NCBI RefSeq assembly: GCF_913774285.1
Contig: NZ_CAJYHX010000033.1
Span: forward strand, 1-64,000
Direction: 5' to 3'
DNA: 64,000 nucleotides
DNA from: an uncultured Sphingomonas sp.
GTDB taxonomy: Bacteria; Pseudomonadota; Alphaproteobacteria; Sphingomonadales; Sphingomonadaceae
Part shown: in pieces, positions 33,907 through 41,638 of the stretch
Position numbering within the stretch: position 1 is the stretch's first letter
Layout: each line of letters starts with the position of its first letter
The notes under the pieces: model-generated
Databases searched by the model: none
Seen by the model: the letters and a program-made list of their open reading frames with translations, nothing else
Told to the model about the DNA's origin: nothing
Program-made: the position numbers and the translations under genes

Positions 33907-34457
33907 TGCGGCTGCGGCTCCTGCGCGCGCAGCGGCAGCGTCACCACCCGGTGGAGCGCCACCGGCGTGCCGCCCGGGCCGGCAGCCTGCACGTCGAGCG
34001 CAATCGCGCGCGGCCAGCGGGCCTTTGCCTCCTTGCTGTCGTCGACCGGCCAGCGATCGATCCAGGCGCCGTCCCAGAAGCGCCACCGCGCGGTGACCAC
34101 GCCCGGCAGCAGCAGTTGCGGCGCGGGGGCGGCGCGGACCAGCGTACCGGCCGCCACTGCATAGCGCACGGTCGTCGCCGTGCCGCCGGTGCCGGGCGCG
34201 CTGCGCACGAAGGAGAGCTGGTCGCCCCGCCCCTCGATCGTCCCGCTCGCCACCTGGTCGAGATCGCTGGTCAGCACGAACATCGTCCGCTGGAGCGCTG
34301 CGAGCCGATCCAGCCGCGCCTCGGTGCGCCCGTTCACCCGCAGGATGCCGTCGACCAGCGCCAGCCCGGCCACCGCGATCAGCGCGAACAGCCCCAGCGA
34401 GATCATCAATTCGATCAGCGTGAAGCCGGACTCGCCGGCTTCGGGCTGCCTGGTCAC
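33903..34457 (-). CDS. gspJ: Type II secretion minor pseudopilin GspJ
   Basis: A 184-residue minor pseudopilin. Prepilin cleavage is expected after Gly11 in ESG-FTLIELMISLGLFALIAVAGLAL, with the required Glu at +5. The mature part shows the GspJ segments DRLAALQRTMFVLTSDLDQV and LLPGVVTARWRFWDGAWIDRWP. With GspI and GspK it forms the tip complex that starts pseudopilus assembly. The start is a GTG at 34457 overlapping the upstream stop by four bases; the gspK start in turn overlaps its own stop. Prepilin peptidase is encoded elsewhere. Confidence 0.92.
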   Translation of the reverse strand: MTRQPEAGESGFTLIELMISLGLFALIAVAGLALVDGILRVNGRTEARLDRLAALQRTMFVLTSDLDQVASGTIEGRGDQLSFVRSAPGTGGTATTVRYAVAAGTLVRAAPAPQLLLPGVVTARWRFWDGAWIDRWPVDDSKEAKARWPRAIALDVQAAGPGGTPVALHRVVTLPLRAQEPQPQ

Positions 34458-35488
34458 GATCCCGAACTCACCGCGACGCTGGCATAGCCGTCGCGCGAGG
34501 CGACCACGATCGCGAAGTCGCGCGCCACCGATCCGTCGGTGCGGAAGCGCACCGGGCCGGTGACGCCATGGAAGCCCTTGGCGTCGACCAACCCGTTCAT
34601 GTTCAGCGCATTGGCCTCGCGCAGCTTGTTGGCGACGCCGGCCGCGTCATAGGCGAGCGCGGTGATCGTGCCCGGATCACCGCCGTTCTTGGCGGCAAAG
34701 GCCTGGGCGAAGGTGGCAAACGCGCCCGGATCGGGGCAGGCCAGCCAGGTGCCGTCGAGCGCCTCCAGCGCGTCCGGCCGGTTGTCGAGGCCCTGCAGCG
34801 TGCCGAGCAACTGCACGCCGCTGCCCTTCAGCGCGCGCGCGGCGGCGAGCACGCCCTCGCCGCTCCCCGGCAGCAGCACCGCATCGGGGGCGTCGCCGGC
34901 TTGGGGTAAAGGCTGGCCCGGCTTCACCTGGAGCACGCGGAGGGAAAGGCCGATCTCACTCTCCATCCGCCCCGCCGCAAGGCTGGCGGCGGCGCACCAG
35001 GGCGAGCCGTCGTCGATCATCACCACCGATCGCACGCCGCGTGTCCGCGCATAGCGGAGCACCGCGCTGGTCACCTGTGCGGCGGTGATGCCGAAGATCC
35101 ACACGCCGGGCTGGCGCAGCACCGAATCGTTGCTGAAGGAAATGACGGGCACGCGGTTCGCCACCGTGCTGCCCACCGCGGGCACTTCGGCGGCGGTGAG
35201 CGGGCCCAGGATCAGCGCCGGATGGCGGCGCAGCGCCTCGGCGGCGGCGCGCGCAGCACCCTCTGCGGTGCCGCCGGTATCGAAGCTTAGGACATAGTCC
35301 GCGTTTTCCGCGAGCAACGCGGCCTGCTGCATGCTACGGCCCAGCCCCGCCCTCGGTCCGTCGAGCGGGAGCAACAGGGCGATCGGACGCTTGTCCTTCT
35401 TCTCGCCCGCCCATGCGTTGGAGGATAGCGATGCCGCGGATAGGACGAGGCCCGAGGGCAACAGCCGCAGCAGGGACCGACGGTCCAT
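34454..35488 (-). CDS. Periplasmic binding-protein-like (LivK/LpoA-type) protein in the T2SS locus
   Basis: A 344-residue exported protein with signal peptide MDRRSLLRLLPSGLVLSAASLSSNAWA (twin arginine plus hydrophobic core, possibly Tat or Sec). The body follows the type I periplasmic-binding fold seen in branched-chain amino acid receptors and PBP activators: RPIALLLPLDGPRAGLGRSMQQAALLA, ALILGPLTAAEVPAVGS, RVPVISFSND and a late ITALAYDAAGVANKLREANA. ATG 35488 was chosen from the signal peptide. It overlaps gspJ by four bases and so belongs to the T2SS transcript. Its role there is not established; it might link the secretion machine to peptidoglycan synthesis, which is inference. Confidence 0.78.
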   Translation of the reverse strand: MDRRSLLRLLPSGLVLSAASLSSNAWAGEKKDKRPIALLLPLDGPRAGLGRSMQQAALLAENADYVLSFDTGGTAEGAARAAAEALRRHPALILGPLTAAEVPAVGSTVANRVPVISFSNDSVLRQPGVWIFGITAAQVTSAVLRYARTRGVRSVVMIDDGSPWCAAASLAAGRMESEIGLSLRVLQVKPGQPLPQAGDAPDAVLLPGSGEGVLAAARALKGSGVQLLGTLQGLDNRPDALEALDGTWLACPDPGAFATFAQAFAAKNGGDPGTITALAYDAAGVANKLREANALNMNGLVDAKGFHGVTGPVRFRTDGSVARDFAIVVASRDGYASVAVSSGS

Positions 35489-36204
35489 TGCGAACTCCGG
35501 ATTCAGCGAGTGAGGCACGGCGGCGTCTTATCCTCTTCGCCGGCTTGGGCATAGGGGCCTATGCGCTGGCGATGCTGGCCACCGCACCGGCGAGCCTGCT
35601 CGTCCGAAACGTGCCCTGGCGCAGCGGCGTGGCGGGGACGATCTGGAACGGCGAAGTGGGGGTGGCCGGGGGCAGCAAGCTGGAATGGCAGCTCGCGCCG
35701 CTCCGCTCGCTGACCAGCCTGGGGTTGGCGGCCGACTGGAAGGCGACCGGGCCGGATACCGATCTCGGCGGCCGCGCGCTGGTGCATCTGGGCGGGCGCA
35801 CGGTGCTGGACCATGTGAGCGGTGCAGCCGATGCCAGCCTGCTCCAGGCGATCCAGCCCGACCTGCCCTTCACCTGCCAGCTGGTGATGCAGGTGGAGAT
35901 GGCGAAGATCGCGGTGCGCGGGGGAAGCCAGATGCTCGACGGCAAGGTGACCACCGATCCGGGCAGCTGCCGCCCCAAGGCGGGTGGCGGATCAACCGCG
36001 GTACCGGCGCTGCTGCTGACGGCCGAGCATGTCGGCCCGCGCACGACGATCCGGCTGACTCCGGCGACGCAGCGGCGGCAGGTGCTGCTGGACGCGGTGC
36101 TGGGCGAGGACGGCGCGCTGGACCTCGGCATGAGCAAGGACGGCGCCGCGGCGCTGCCGTTCATAGGCCTGCCCGGCGGGGCAAGGATTCAGGGCCGGAT
36201 GTAA
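35488..36204 (+). CDS. gspN: Type II secretion protein GspN
   Basis: A 238-residue protein with one N-terminal membrane helix (RRLILFAGLGIGAYALAMLATAPASLL) and a periplasmic beta-rich domain with NVPWRSGVAGTIWNGEVGVAGGSKLEWQLAPLRSL, the characteristic GspN start (V-G-T-W-G), and a cysteine pair (about Cys131 and Cys158). GspN is an accessory T2SS component. The start is doubtful: TTG 35488 shares bases with the start of the divergent gene, while ATG 35431 would overlap that gene by more than 50 bases. No good Shine-Dalgarno is seen for either. A DUF559-carrying palindromic element begins three bases after its stop. Confidence 0.8.
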   Translation: MRTPDSASEARRRLILFAGLGIGAYALAMLATAPASLLVRNVPWRSGVAGTIWNGEVGVAGGSKLEWQLAPLRSLTSLGLAADWKATGPDTDLGGRALVHLGGRTVLDHVSGAADASLLQAIQPDLPFTCQLVMQVEMAKIAVRGGSQMLDGKVTTDPGSCRPKAGGGSTAVPALLLTAEHVGPRTTIRLTPATQRRQVLLDAVLGEDGALDLGMSKDGAAALPFIGLPGGARIQGRM

Positions 36205-36205
36205 C

Positions 36206-36601
36206 TTAGCCCTCTCCCGCCTGCGGGAGGGGGTTGGGTGAGGGTGAGTCGTGCACGCCGGGCAAGGCGGCCAGTTGCAGCCGGATCGCTTCGAGAACGC
36301 CATCGAGATTGCCCAGCACGTCGGTGTTCCAGAACCGGATCACCCGATACCCCTGCCCCTCCAGCCAAGCCGTCCGCGCCCGATCGGGCTCCTCCGCATG
36401 CTGGCTGCCATCCAGCTCGATCACGAGCCCCTTCGCTGCGCACAGGAAGTCCACCACAGACGGACCCAGCGTCGCCTGGAAGCGGATCTTGTGCCCATCG
36501 ACCTGCCGGTTCCGCACCCGCGCCCGCAGCGCCCGCTCCGCATCGGTCGCTTCGCGTCGAGGGGTCCTAGCATGCGGGTTCGTCGGACGTATCGTCGGCA
36601 T
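36206..36601 (-). CDS. DUF559 (Vsr-like endonuclease fold) protein inside a palindromic element
   Basis: A 131-residue protein. The core LRARVRNRQVDGHKIRFQATLG, VVDFLCAAKGLVIELDGSQHAEE and RTAWLEGQGYRVIRFWNTDVLGNLDGVLEAI is the DUF559 domain, with the acidic and glutamine residues (VDF, ELDGSQH) of the very-short-patch-repair endonuclease fold. Its C-terminal tail SPSPNPLPQAGEG is encoded by the left terminal repeat of the element, and its upstream region lies in the right one. ATG 36601 was chosen to keep the start outside the repeat. Nuclease activity of this family is presumed from fold, not shown here. It interrupts the T2SS gene series. Confidence 0.85.
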   Translation of the reverse strand: MPTIRPTNPHARTPRREATDAERALRARVRNRQVDGHKIRFQATLGPSVVDFLCAAKGLVIELDGSQHAEEPDRARTAWLEGQGYRVIRFWNTDVLGNLDGVLEAIRLQLAALPGVHDSPSPNPLPQAGEG

Positions 36602-36660
36602 CTCGCTTAGCTTCCCCCTGGCACCCTCACCCAACTCTCTCCCGCAGGCGGGAGAGGGCT
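36208..36660. mobile_element. 453-base element with 39-base terminal inverted repeats carrying a DUF559 gene
   Basis: The left end 36208-36246 (AGCCCTCTCCCGCCTGCGGG, then AGGGGGTTGGGTGAGGGTG) and the reverse complement of the right end 36622-36660 match at 37 of 39 positions. Each end can also fold by itself (CTCCCGC/GCGGGAG). Between them lies one DUF559 gene read leftward. The element fits exactly between the gspN stop and the gspF stop. There is no transposase. It looks like a MITE-style cassette that moves a small endonuclease-fold gene. Confidence 0.72.
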
Positions 36661-36670
36661 TTTTAGGCTT

Positions 36671-37897
36671 TTACACCCCCACCAGGTTGTTGAGGTTGAT
36701 GATCGGCAGCAGGATCGCGAGCACCATCAGCAGCACCAGGCCGCCCATCACCAGCAGCACCAGCGGCTCGACAAGGGCAACGAGTGTCGAGACCAGCGCG
36801 TCCAGCTCGCGCTCCAGCTCGCCCGAGGCGCGGCCGAGCGCGGGCGCGAGCTTGCCCGAGCTTTCGCCCGAGGCGACGATCGCGACCAGCATCGACGGGA
36901 AGATCTCCGCCTCCTGCATTGCGGCGCGCAGGCTGATCCCCTCGCGCACCCGCATCGCCACGCCCAGCGCCTTTTCCCGGACGAAATGGTTGGGCGTCAC
37001 CGCCGCGGCGGCGTGCAGCGCCTCGACCAGCGGCACCGCGCTGCCCACCAGCGTCGCCAGGCTGCCGGCGAAGCGCGCGGCGTTCATCTGTCGGCTGAAG
37101 CGGCGGAACGGGCGGCGCTCGGCGAAGAAGCGGTGGACGCGCAGGCGGTTGGCCGGCACCCGCAGCCAGCGCCCGAACCCGACGATGCCGAGCCCGATCG
37201 CGATCAGCAGATACAGGCCGAAGCCTTGCAGGAACGCGCTGATCGCGATCAGCGCGCGGGTGAGCAGCGGCAGGTCGGCCCCGCGCGAGACGAACACCTT
37301 CACGATGTCCGGCACGACATAGACCATCAGCAGCACCATCATCCCGAACGACACCAGCGCCAGCAGCGCCGGGTAGAGCAATGCCAGCTGCAGCTTTTGG
37401 CCATTGGCCTGGCGGTTCTCGACGAACTCGGCGAGGTGGTTGAGCACGTCGGTCAGCCGCCCCGAGGCTTCGCCCGCCGCGACGGAGGCGCGGTAGAATT
37501 CGGGGAACGCCTTGGGGTGCTGGGCGAGCGCGGCGGCGAAGCTGCGCCCGTCGAGGATCGCGCCGCGCACGTCGAGCAGCAGCGAGCTGACCGCCGGCTG
37601 TTCGGACTGGCTGGCGACGAGGCGCAGCGCCTCCTCGATCGCGATGTCCGAGCCGACCAGCGTCGAGATCTGCCGGGTGACGGTGGCGAGCGCGCGGGCG
37701 CTCACCCCGCCGCGGCCGAAGCGCGGCAGGGTGATGGAGCCGATCGAGCGCCCGCGCTCGGCGGCGGGTTCAACGGAAAGCGGCAGCAGCGCCTGCTCGC
37801 GCAGCAGCGCGCGGGCGGCGGCGGGGCTGGAGGCCTCGATCACGCCGCGCCTGGCGGCACCGGTGCGGTCCGCCGCGCGATAGGCGAAGGCGGGCAT
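36671..37897 (-). CDS. gspF: Type II secretion inner-membrane platform protein GspF
   Basis: A 408-residue polytopic protein with the two GspF/PilC repeats: first VTRQISTLVGSDIAIEEALRLVASQSEQP (about 70-98), with YPALLALVSFGMMVLLMVYVVP as a membrane helix, and second SRQMNAARFAGSLATLVGSAVPLVEAL (about 265-290), followed by the terminal helix VLLVMGGLVLLMVLAILLPIINLN. It couples the GspE ATPase to pseudopilus growth. Its Shine-Dalgarno (GGGGAGGAT) lies inside the palindromic element at 37903-38035, which separates it from gspE. The gene is complete. Confidence 0.95.
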   Translation of the reverse strand: MPAFAYRAADRTGAARRGVIEASSPAAARALLREQALLPLSVEPAAERGRSIGSITLPRFGRGGVSARALATVTRQISTLVGSDIAIEEALRLVASQSEQPAVSSLLLDVRGAILDGRSFAAALAQHPKAFPEFYRASVAAGEASGRLTDVLNHLAEFVENRQANGQKLQLALLYPALLALVSFGMMVLLMVYVVPDIVKVFVSRGADLPLLTRALIAISAFLQGFGLYLLIAIGLGIVGFGRWLRVPANRLRVHRFFAERRPFRRFSRQMNAARFAGSLATLVGSAVPLVEALHAAAAVTPNHFVREKALGVAMRVREGISLRAAMQEAEIFPSMLVAIVASGESSGKLAPALGRASGELERELDALVSTLVALVEPLVLLVMGGLVLLMVLAILLPIINLNNLVGV

Positions 37898-37902
37898 CTA
37901 AA

Positions 37903-38035
37903 ATCCTCCCCGGCACGGGGAGGGGGACCGCGCGGCGCAGCCGCGGGGTGGAGGGGGGGCTCCACAAGCGAGTCCGGTGGGGATGCCCCCCTCCACCATG
38001 CTTCGCATGGTCCCCCTCCCCGTTCCGGGGAGGAT
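37903..38035. repeat. 133-base palindromic element between gspE and gspF
   Basis: The outer arms ATCCTCCCCGGCACGGGGAG (left) and CTCCCCGTTCCGGGGAGGAT (right) are inverted copies with one difference, extended by GGGGACC/GGTCCCC. Inner arms GGTGGAGGGGGG and CCCCCCTCCACC also pair. Each half holds two hairpins, one conserved (CTCCCCGG-CACGGGGAG) and one variable (CCGCG-GCGCAGC-CGCGG left, CCATGC-GAA-GCATGG right). The element sits in the operon gap between the gspE stop and gspF start and gives gspF its ribosome-binding site. Confidence 0.8.
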
Positions 38036-38046
38036 CTGGGGGCAGC

Positions 38047-39513
38047 TCACGCCTCGTCCCTCACGACGCGGGCGACTTCCTCCACCGTGGTCACCCCGGC
38101 CTGGAGCTTCGCCACACCGTCGTCGAGCAGGCTCGGATTGTCCGCCCGCGCATGGCGCTCGATCTCCGCCTCGCTGGCGCCGTCGTGAATCAGCTTCTGG
38201 AACGCCTCGTCCACAGCCACGACCTCGTAGAGCCCCGCGCGCCCGCGATAGCCCTCCTCATGGCACTGGTCGCAGCCGACCGCGCGCCACACCGGCGAGC
38301 CGGCCGGCAGCGCACCGCCCAGCAGCAGCGAATCCGCTTCGCTCGCCACATCCTCGCGTCGGCAGACAGGGCACAGCCGCCGCACCAGCCGCTGGGCGCA
38401 CAGCCCCACGACCATCGGTGCGAGCAGATAGCGCTCCACGCCCATGTCGATCAGCCGGGTCACCGATCCGACCGCGCTGTTGGTGTGGAGCGTCGACAGC
38501 ACGAAGTGCCCGGTCATCGCCGAGCGGACCGCCACCTGTGCGGTCTCCTGGTCGCGGATCTCGCCGACCATGATCACGTCGGGGTCCTGGCGCAGGATCG
38601 CGCGCAGGCCGCGGGCGAAGGTCATGTCGGTGCGCGGATTGACTTGGGTCTGCGCGACGCCGGGCAGCTCATATTCGATCGGGTCCTCGACCGTCATCAC
38701 GTTGCGCTTGCGATCGTTCAATCGGGTCAGCGCGGTGTAGAGCGTGGTCGTCTTGCCCGAGCCCGTAGGCCCGGTGACGAGCAGGATGCCGTGCGGCCGT
38801 TCGAGGAGCCGCCCGAACACCGCCTGGTCACGCTCGCTCATACCGAGGCCGGAAAGGTCGAGCTTCAGCGAGCCCTTCTCCAGCAGACGCAGCACCACGC
38901 GCTCGCCATGCTGGGTCGGGATGGTGGAGACGCGGGCGTCGACATCATGCCCGCCGATGCGCAGCGTCACGCGGCCGTCCTGCGGCACGCGCCGCTCGGC
39001 GATGTCGAGCTTGGCCATCACCTTGATGCGACTGACTAGCAAAGGCGCCAGCGCGCGTGGCGGCTCGATCATGTCGCGCAGCACGCCGTCGATGCGGAAG
39101 CGGACGACGAGCCGCTTTTCCTGCGTCTCGACATGCACGTCCGACGCGCCTTCCTTCACCGCCTCCAGCAGCAGCGCATTGATCAGGCGGATCACCGGCG
39201 CGTCGTCGCGGGTGTCGAGCAGGTCGTCGACGCTTGCGGCACTGTCGGCGAGGGCAGCAAGGTCCATGTCGCCCAGATCGATGTCGGCGGCGGCGCCCCC
39301 TGCCCCGCCATAGGCCTGGCCCAGCGCGGTATCGAAGGCCGCGCCTTCCAGCTTCACGAAGCGCGCGCCGGGGGCCAGCCGCTGGACCTCCAGCAAGCCG
39401 TCGAGCGGCGCATCGGCGCGGTGGACGCACTCGATCCCCTGCGGCGTCTCGCGCAGCAGCACGCCGTGGCGGCGCGCGAAACTGTAGGGCAAGGTCGGCA
39501 CGTCGAGGATCAT
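38047..39513 (-). CDS. gspE: Type II secretion ATPase GspE
   Basis: A 488-residue hexameric cytoplasmic ATPase. The N-terminal domain (1-130) that binds GspL is followed by the VRFRIDGVLRDM region, Walker A LVTGPTGSGKTTTLYTAL, the Asp box TVEDPIEYELPGVAQTQVN, Walker B ILRQDPDVIMVGEIRDQETAQ and the His box VLSTLHTNSAVGSVTRL. A zinc finger is present as CPVC (about 365) and CDQC. All motifs are intact. ATG 39513 overlaps the gspM stop by four bases. It powers pseudopilus assembly together with GspF and GspL. Confidence 0.97.
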   Translation of the reverse strand: MILDVPTLPYSFARRHGVLLRETPQGIECVHRADAPLDGLLEVQRLAPGARFVKLEGAAFDTALGQAYGGAGGAAADIDLGDMDLAALADSAASVDDLLDTRDDAPVIRLINALLLEAVKEGASDVHVETQEKRLVVRFRIDGVLRDMIEPPRALAPLLVSRIKVMAKLDIAERRVPQDGRVTLRIGGHDVDARVSTIPTQHGERVVLRLLEKGSLKLDLSGLGMSERDQAVFGRLLERPHGILLVTGPTGSGKTTTLYTALTRLNDRKRNVMTVEDPIEYELPGVAQTQVNPRTDMTFARGLRAILRQDPDVIMVGEIRDQETAQVAVRSAMTGHFVLSTLHTNSAVGSVTRLIDMGVERYLLAPMVVGLCAQRLVRRLCPVCRREDVASEADSLLLGGALPAGSPVWRAVGCDQCHEEGYRGRAGLYEVVAVDEAFQKLIHDGASEAEIERHARADNPSLLDDGVAKLQAGVTTVEEVARVVRDEA

Positions 39514-40010
39514 TGGCCGAGCTCCACGGTGGCGGAGACATGGCCCGGCACACCAAGTCGCTGCAGGGTGACGCTGCGGATGCGCAAGTCACTGGTCGTT
39601 GTCACGTCCGCCAGCCAATGGACGAGCGCGTCATAGCTCGCATCCGCCACGCTGGCGCGCACGCCACCGGCGATCGGCGCGGTAGTCAGGGCGACGCCGA
39701 ATGCGCCTGCGGACTGGGTGGCGATCACCTCGGGCGCGCCGGTCCGCCGCTGGGGCTTGACCGAGCTGAGCGAGCCCGCCGCGCGGATGCGGGCGTTGAG
39801 CGTCTCATAGGTACGGATATCGGCCAGCGCGGCTGCCCGGGCGCCCTGAATCGGCTTCACCACCCCGTAGACCAGCACGATTGCGGCGAGGAAGACCGCG
39901 AGGCCGGCGAGCATCGCCCGCTCGCGCGGGCTGCGCGCCTGCCACCAGATGCCGGTGCGGGACAGGCCGGCGTCGACCGTCGGCAGCTGGGTGCGGAGAA
40001 AATCGCTCAT
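39510..40010 (-). CDS. gspM: Type II secretion platform protein GspM
   Basis: A 166-residue bitopic inner-membrane protein: short cytoplasmic tail, WWQARSPRERAMLAGLAVFLAAIVLVYGVVKP as the membrane anchor (about 22-52), then a periplasmic ferredoxin-like domain. WWQARSPRERAML is the typical GspM juxtamembrane motif, and the end (SDLRIRSVTLQRLGVPGHVSATVEL) is family-like. It stabilises GspL. ATG 40010 overlaps the gspL stop by four bases and its own stop overlaps gspE, so gspL-M-E are fully coupled. Confidence 0.9.
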   Translation of the reverse strand: MSDFLRTQLPTVDAGLSRTGIWWQARSPRERAMLAGLAVFLAAIVLVYGVVKPIQGARAAALADIRTYETLNARIRAAGSLSSVKPQRRTGAPEVIATQSAGAFGVALTTAPIAGGVRASVADASYDALVHWLADVTTTSDLRIRSVTLQRLGVPGHVSATVELGQ

Positions 40011-41146
40011 GCCGCGCTCGCCGTAATACGGATCGAGCCGTCTGGCGAGGCCGTCGCTTGCCCCTGGATGCGGCCGGCCCGCAGCGCCTCGGCGATGCGT
40101 GCGGCGAGATCGGGCGCACCGGGGTCGCACTCCATCGTCAGCACGCTGCCTTCATAGCGCACGGCACGCACCGCGATGCTGCCCGCGAGCGGATTGAGCG
40201 CAGACGACAGCCGCGCCAGCAGCGGCACGAAGCGATCGGGCGCGCGTGCCCCGCCCGTCGGCAACAGGTCGGTGACCTTGGCCTTGAGATCGCCGGTGAG
40301 ATCGGTGCCCGGCGCTGCCACCGAGACCAGCGCGCGGGTCTCCGCCGCCCGTCGATCTGCGATAACGCGTAGCATTAGCGCATCTCCGCCCGCGATCGCG
40401 ACATGCGCCGCCGCGCCGATTCCGAGGATCCAGCCGAGCCGTCTCCAGCCGCTCGACACGCCTTCCCGCCGTGCCGCGAAGGCGCCCTGCCGGAGATCGA
40501 GCTCGGCCACCGCAACCTCTGCCCGCGCCTCGTCGTCGCGCAGATCGGGTGTCGTGGCGTGCGCCTGAAGATCGCTTCCAAGCGGCTCGCCGAGATGGTG
40601 GATGCGCGGCCGCCCGGCCGCTTCCCAGGCCGAACCGAGCAGCGCGGCGGGCAGGGCAAAGCCCGTCCCGTCCGCCGCCAGCACCAGCGCGCGCCCGTCG
40701 CGGACCTCCACCGCCCAGCCCTCCACCGGGCGCGGGAGCAGCAGCACGTCGGGGACCATCGGCGCAGCGCCCAGGCCGTTCGCCTCCGCAAGCGCGACCC
40801 ATTCGGCCATCGTCTCGGCGCGCACGACGCCGACCAGATAGCGGTTGGGCGCCTCGGCCGCCGCGGTCCGCGCACCGAGTGCCAGATGGAGCGATTCGAT
40901 CGGCTCGGCGACCTGGTCCTCGATCGCGAAGGGCAGCGCTGCCAGTCGCCGAGCGCGATTCGGCAACGGCAGGTCGACGGCTAGCAGCCGTACCCGCTCG
41001 GTCGGCACGAGGATGGTTGCGGGTCCCTCGGCGGAGACTATGATCAGGCGGTCGCCCGCCAGCGTCCACACACCCCCGGCGTGCGGCGGCGGCAGGTCCG
41101 GCGTTCGGGCGCCGTGTGTCACAGAAGCTTCATGGGTGGGACGCAT
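40007..41146 (-). CDS. gspL: Type II secretion platform protein GspL
   Basis: A 379-residue bitopic protein. The N-terminal cytoplasmic part (to about 235) has the actin-like GspL fold with VPTERVRLLAVDLPLPNRARRLAALPFAIEDQVAEPIESLHLALG, its best conserved segment. One membrane helix lies at about 247-266 (RRLGWILGIGAAAHVAIAGG), followed by a periplasmic ferredoxin-like domain. It links GspE to the periplasmic parts. ATG 41146 has no clear Shine-Dalgarno; GTG 41122 is an alternative. It is divergent from gspG with only nine bases between the two chosen starts, so the promoters of both arms must overlap the 5' coding ends. Confidence 0.87.
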   Translation of the reverse strand: MRPTHEASVTHGARTPDLPPPHAGGVWTLAGDRLIIVSAEGPATILVPTERVRLLAVDLPLPNRARRLAALPFAIEDQVAEPIESLHLALGARTAAAEAPNRYLVGVVRAETMAEWVALAEANGLGAAPMVPDVLLLPRPVEGWAVEVRDGRALVLAADGTGFALPAALLGSAWEAAGRPRIHHLGEPLGSDLQAHATTPDLRDDEARAEVAVAELDLRQGAFAARREGVSSGWRRLGWILGIGAAAHVAIAGGDALMLRVIADRRAAETRALVSVAAPGTDLTGDLKAKVTDLLPTGGARAPDRFVPLLARLSSALNPLAGSIAVRAVRYEGSVLTMECDPGAPDLAARIAEALRAGRIQGQATASPDGSIRITASAA

Positions 41147-41155
41147 GAGGCAGGG

Positions 41156-41638
41156 ATGCGCATAAGTTTGAAACCATTTTGTGACATCGCATCGCAGCGC
41201 GCCCCGCGCAAGCTCCGCCAGATCGGCGAGCACGAAGCCGGGCTGACGCTGATCGAGATGCTCATCGTTCTCGTGATCATCGCCGTGGTCGCGGGCCTCA
41301 TCACCGCCAATGTGATCAACCGCCCCGACGAGGCGCGGGTGACCACCACCAAGGGCAACATCTCCAGCATCGAAGGCGCGCTGAAGATGTATCGCCTCGA
41401 CAATGGCGACTATCCCACCACCGAGCAGGGCCTGAAGGCACTGGTGGAAAAGCCCACCATCCCGCCGGTGCCGGCAAACTGGGCGCAGGGCGGCTATCTC
41501 TCCGCGCCGCCGCTCGACGCCTGGGGCAAGCCGTACGAGTACAAGTCCGAAGGCGGCGGGTTCACCATTCGCTCGTTCGGCAAGGACGGCAAGCCGGGCG
41601 GCGAAGGCGTCGACGCCGATATCGAAGGCAAGGGCTGA
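41156..41638 (+). CDS. gspG: Type II secretion major pseudopilin GspG
   Basis: A 160-residue major pseudopilin. The leader is unusually long (29 residues), ending HEAG before LTLIEMLIVLVIIAVVAGLITANVI; the Glu at +5 is present. The mature protein has the standard GspG features: ARVTTTKGNISSIEGALKMYRLDNGDYPTTEQGLKALV and the calcium-site region PPVPANWAQGGYLSAPPLDAWGKPYEYKSEG. The first residue after cleavage is Leu instead of the usual Phe or Met. An internal start would shorten the leader but none with a good ribosome-binding site is seen. It begins the rightward gspG-H-I-C-D operon. Confidence 0.95.
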   Translation: MRISLKPFCDIASQRAPRKLRQIGEHEAGLTLIEMLIVLVIIAVVAGLITANVINRPDEARVTTTKGNISSIEGALKMYRLDNGDYPTTEQGLKALVEKPTIPPVPANWAQGGYLSAPPLDAWGKPYEYKSEGGGFTIRSFGKDGKPGGEGVDADIEGKG

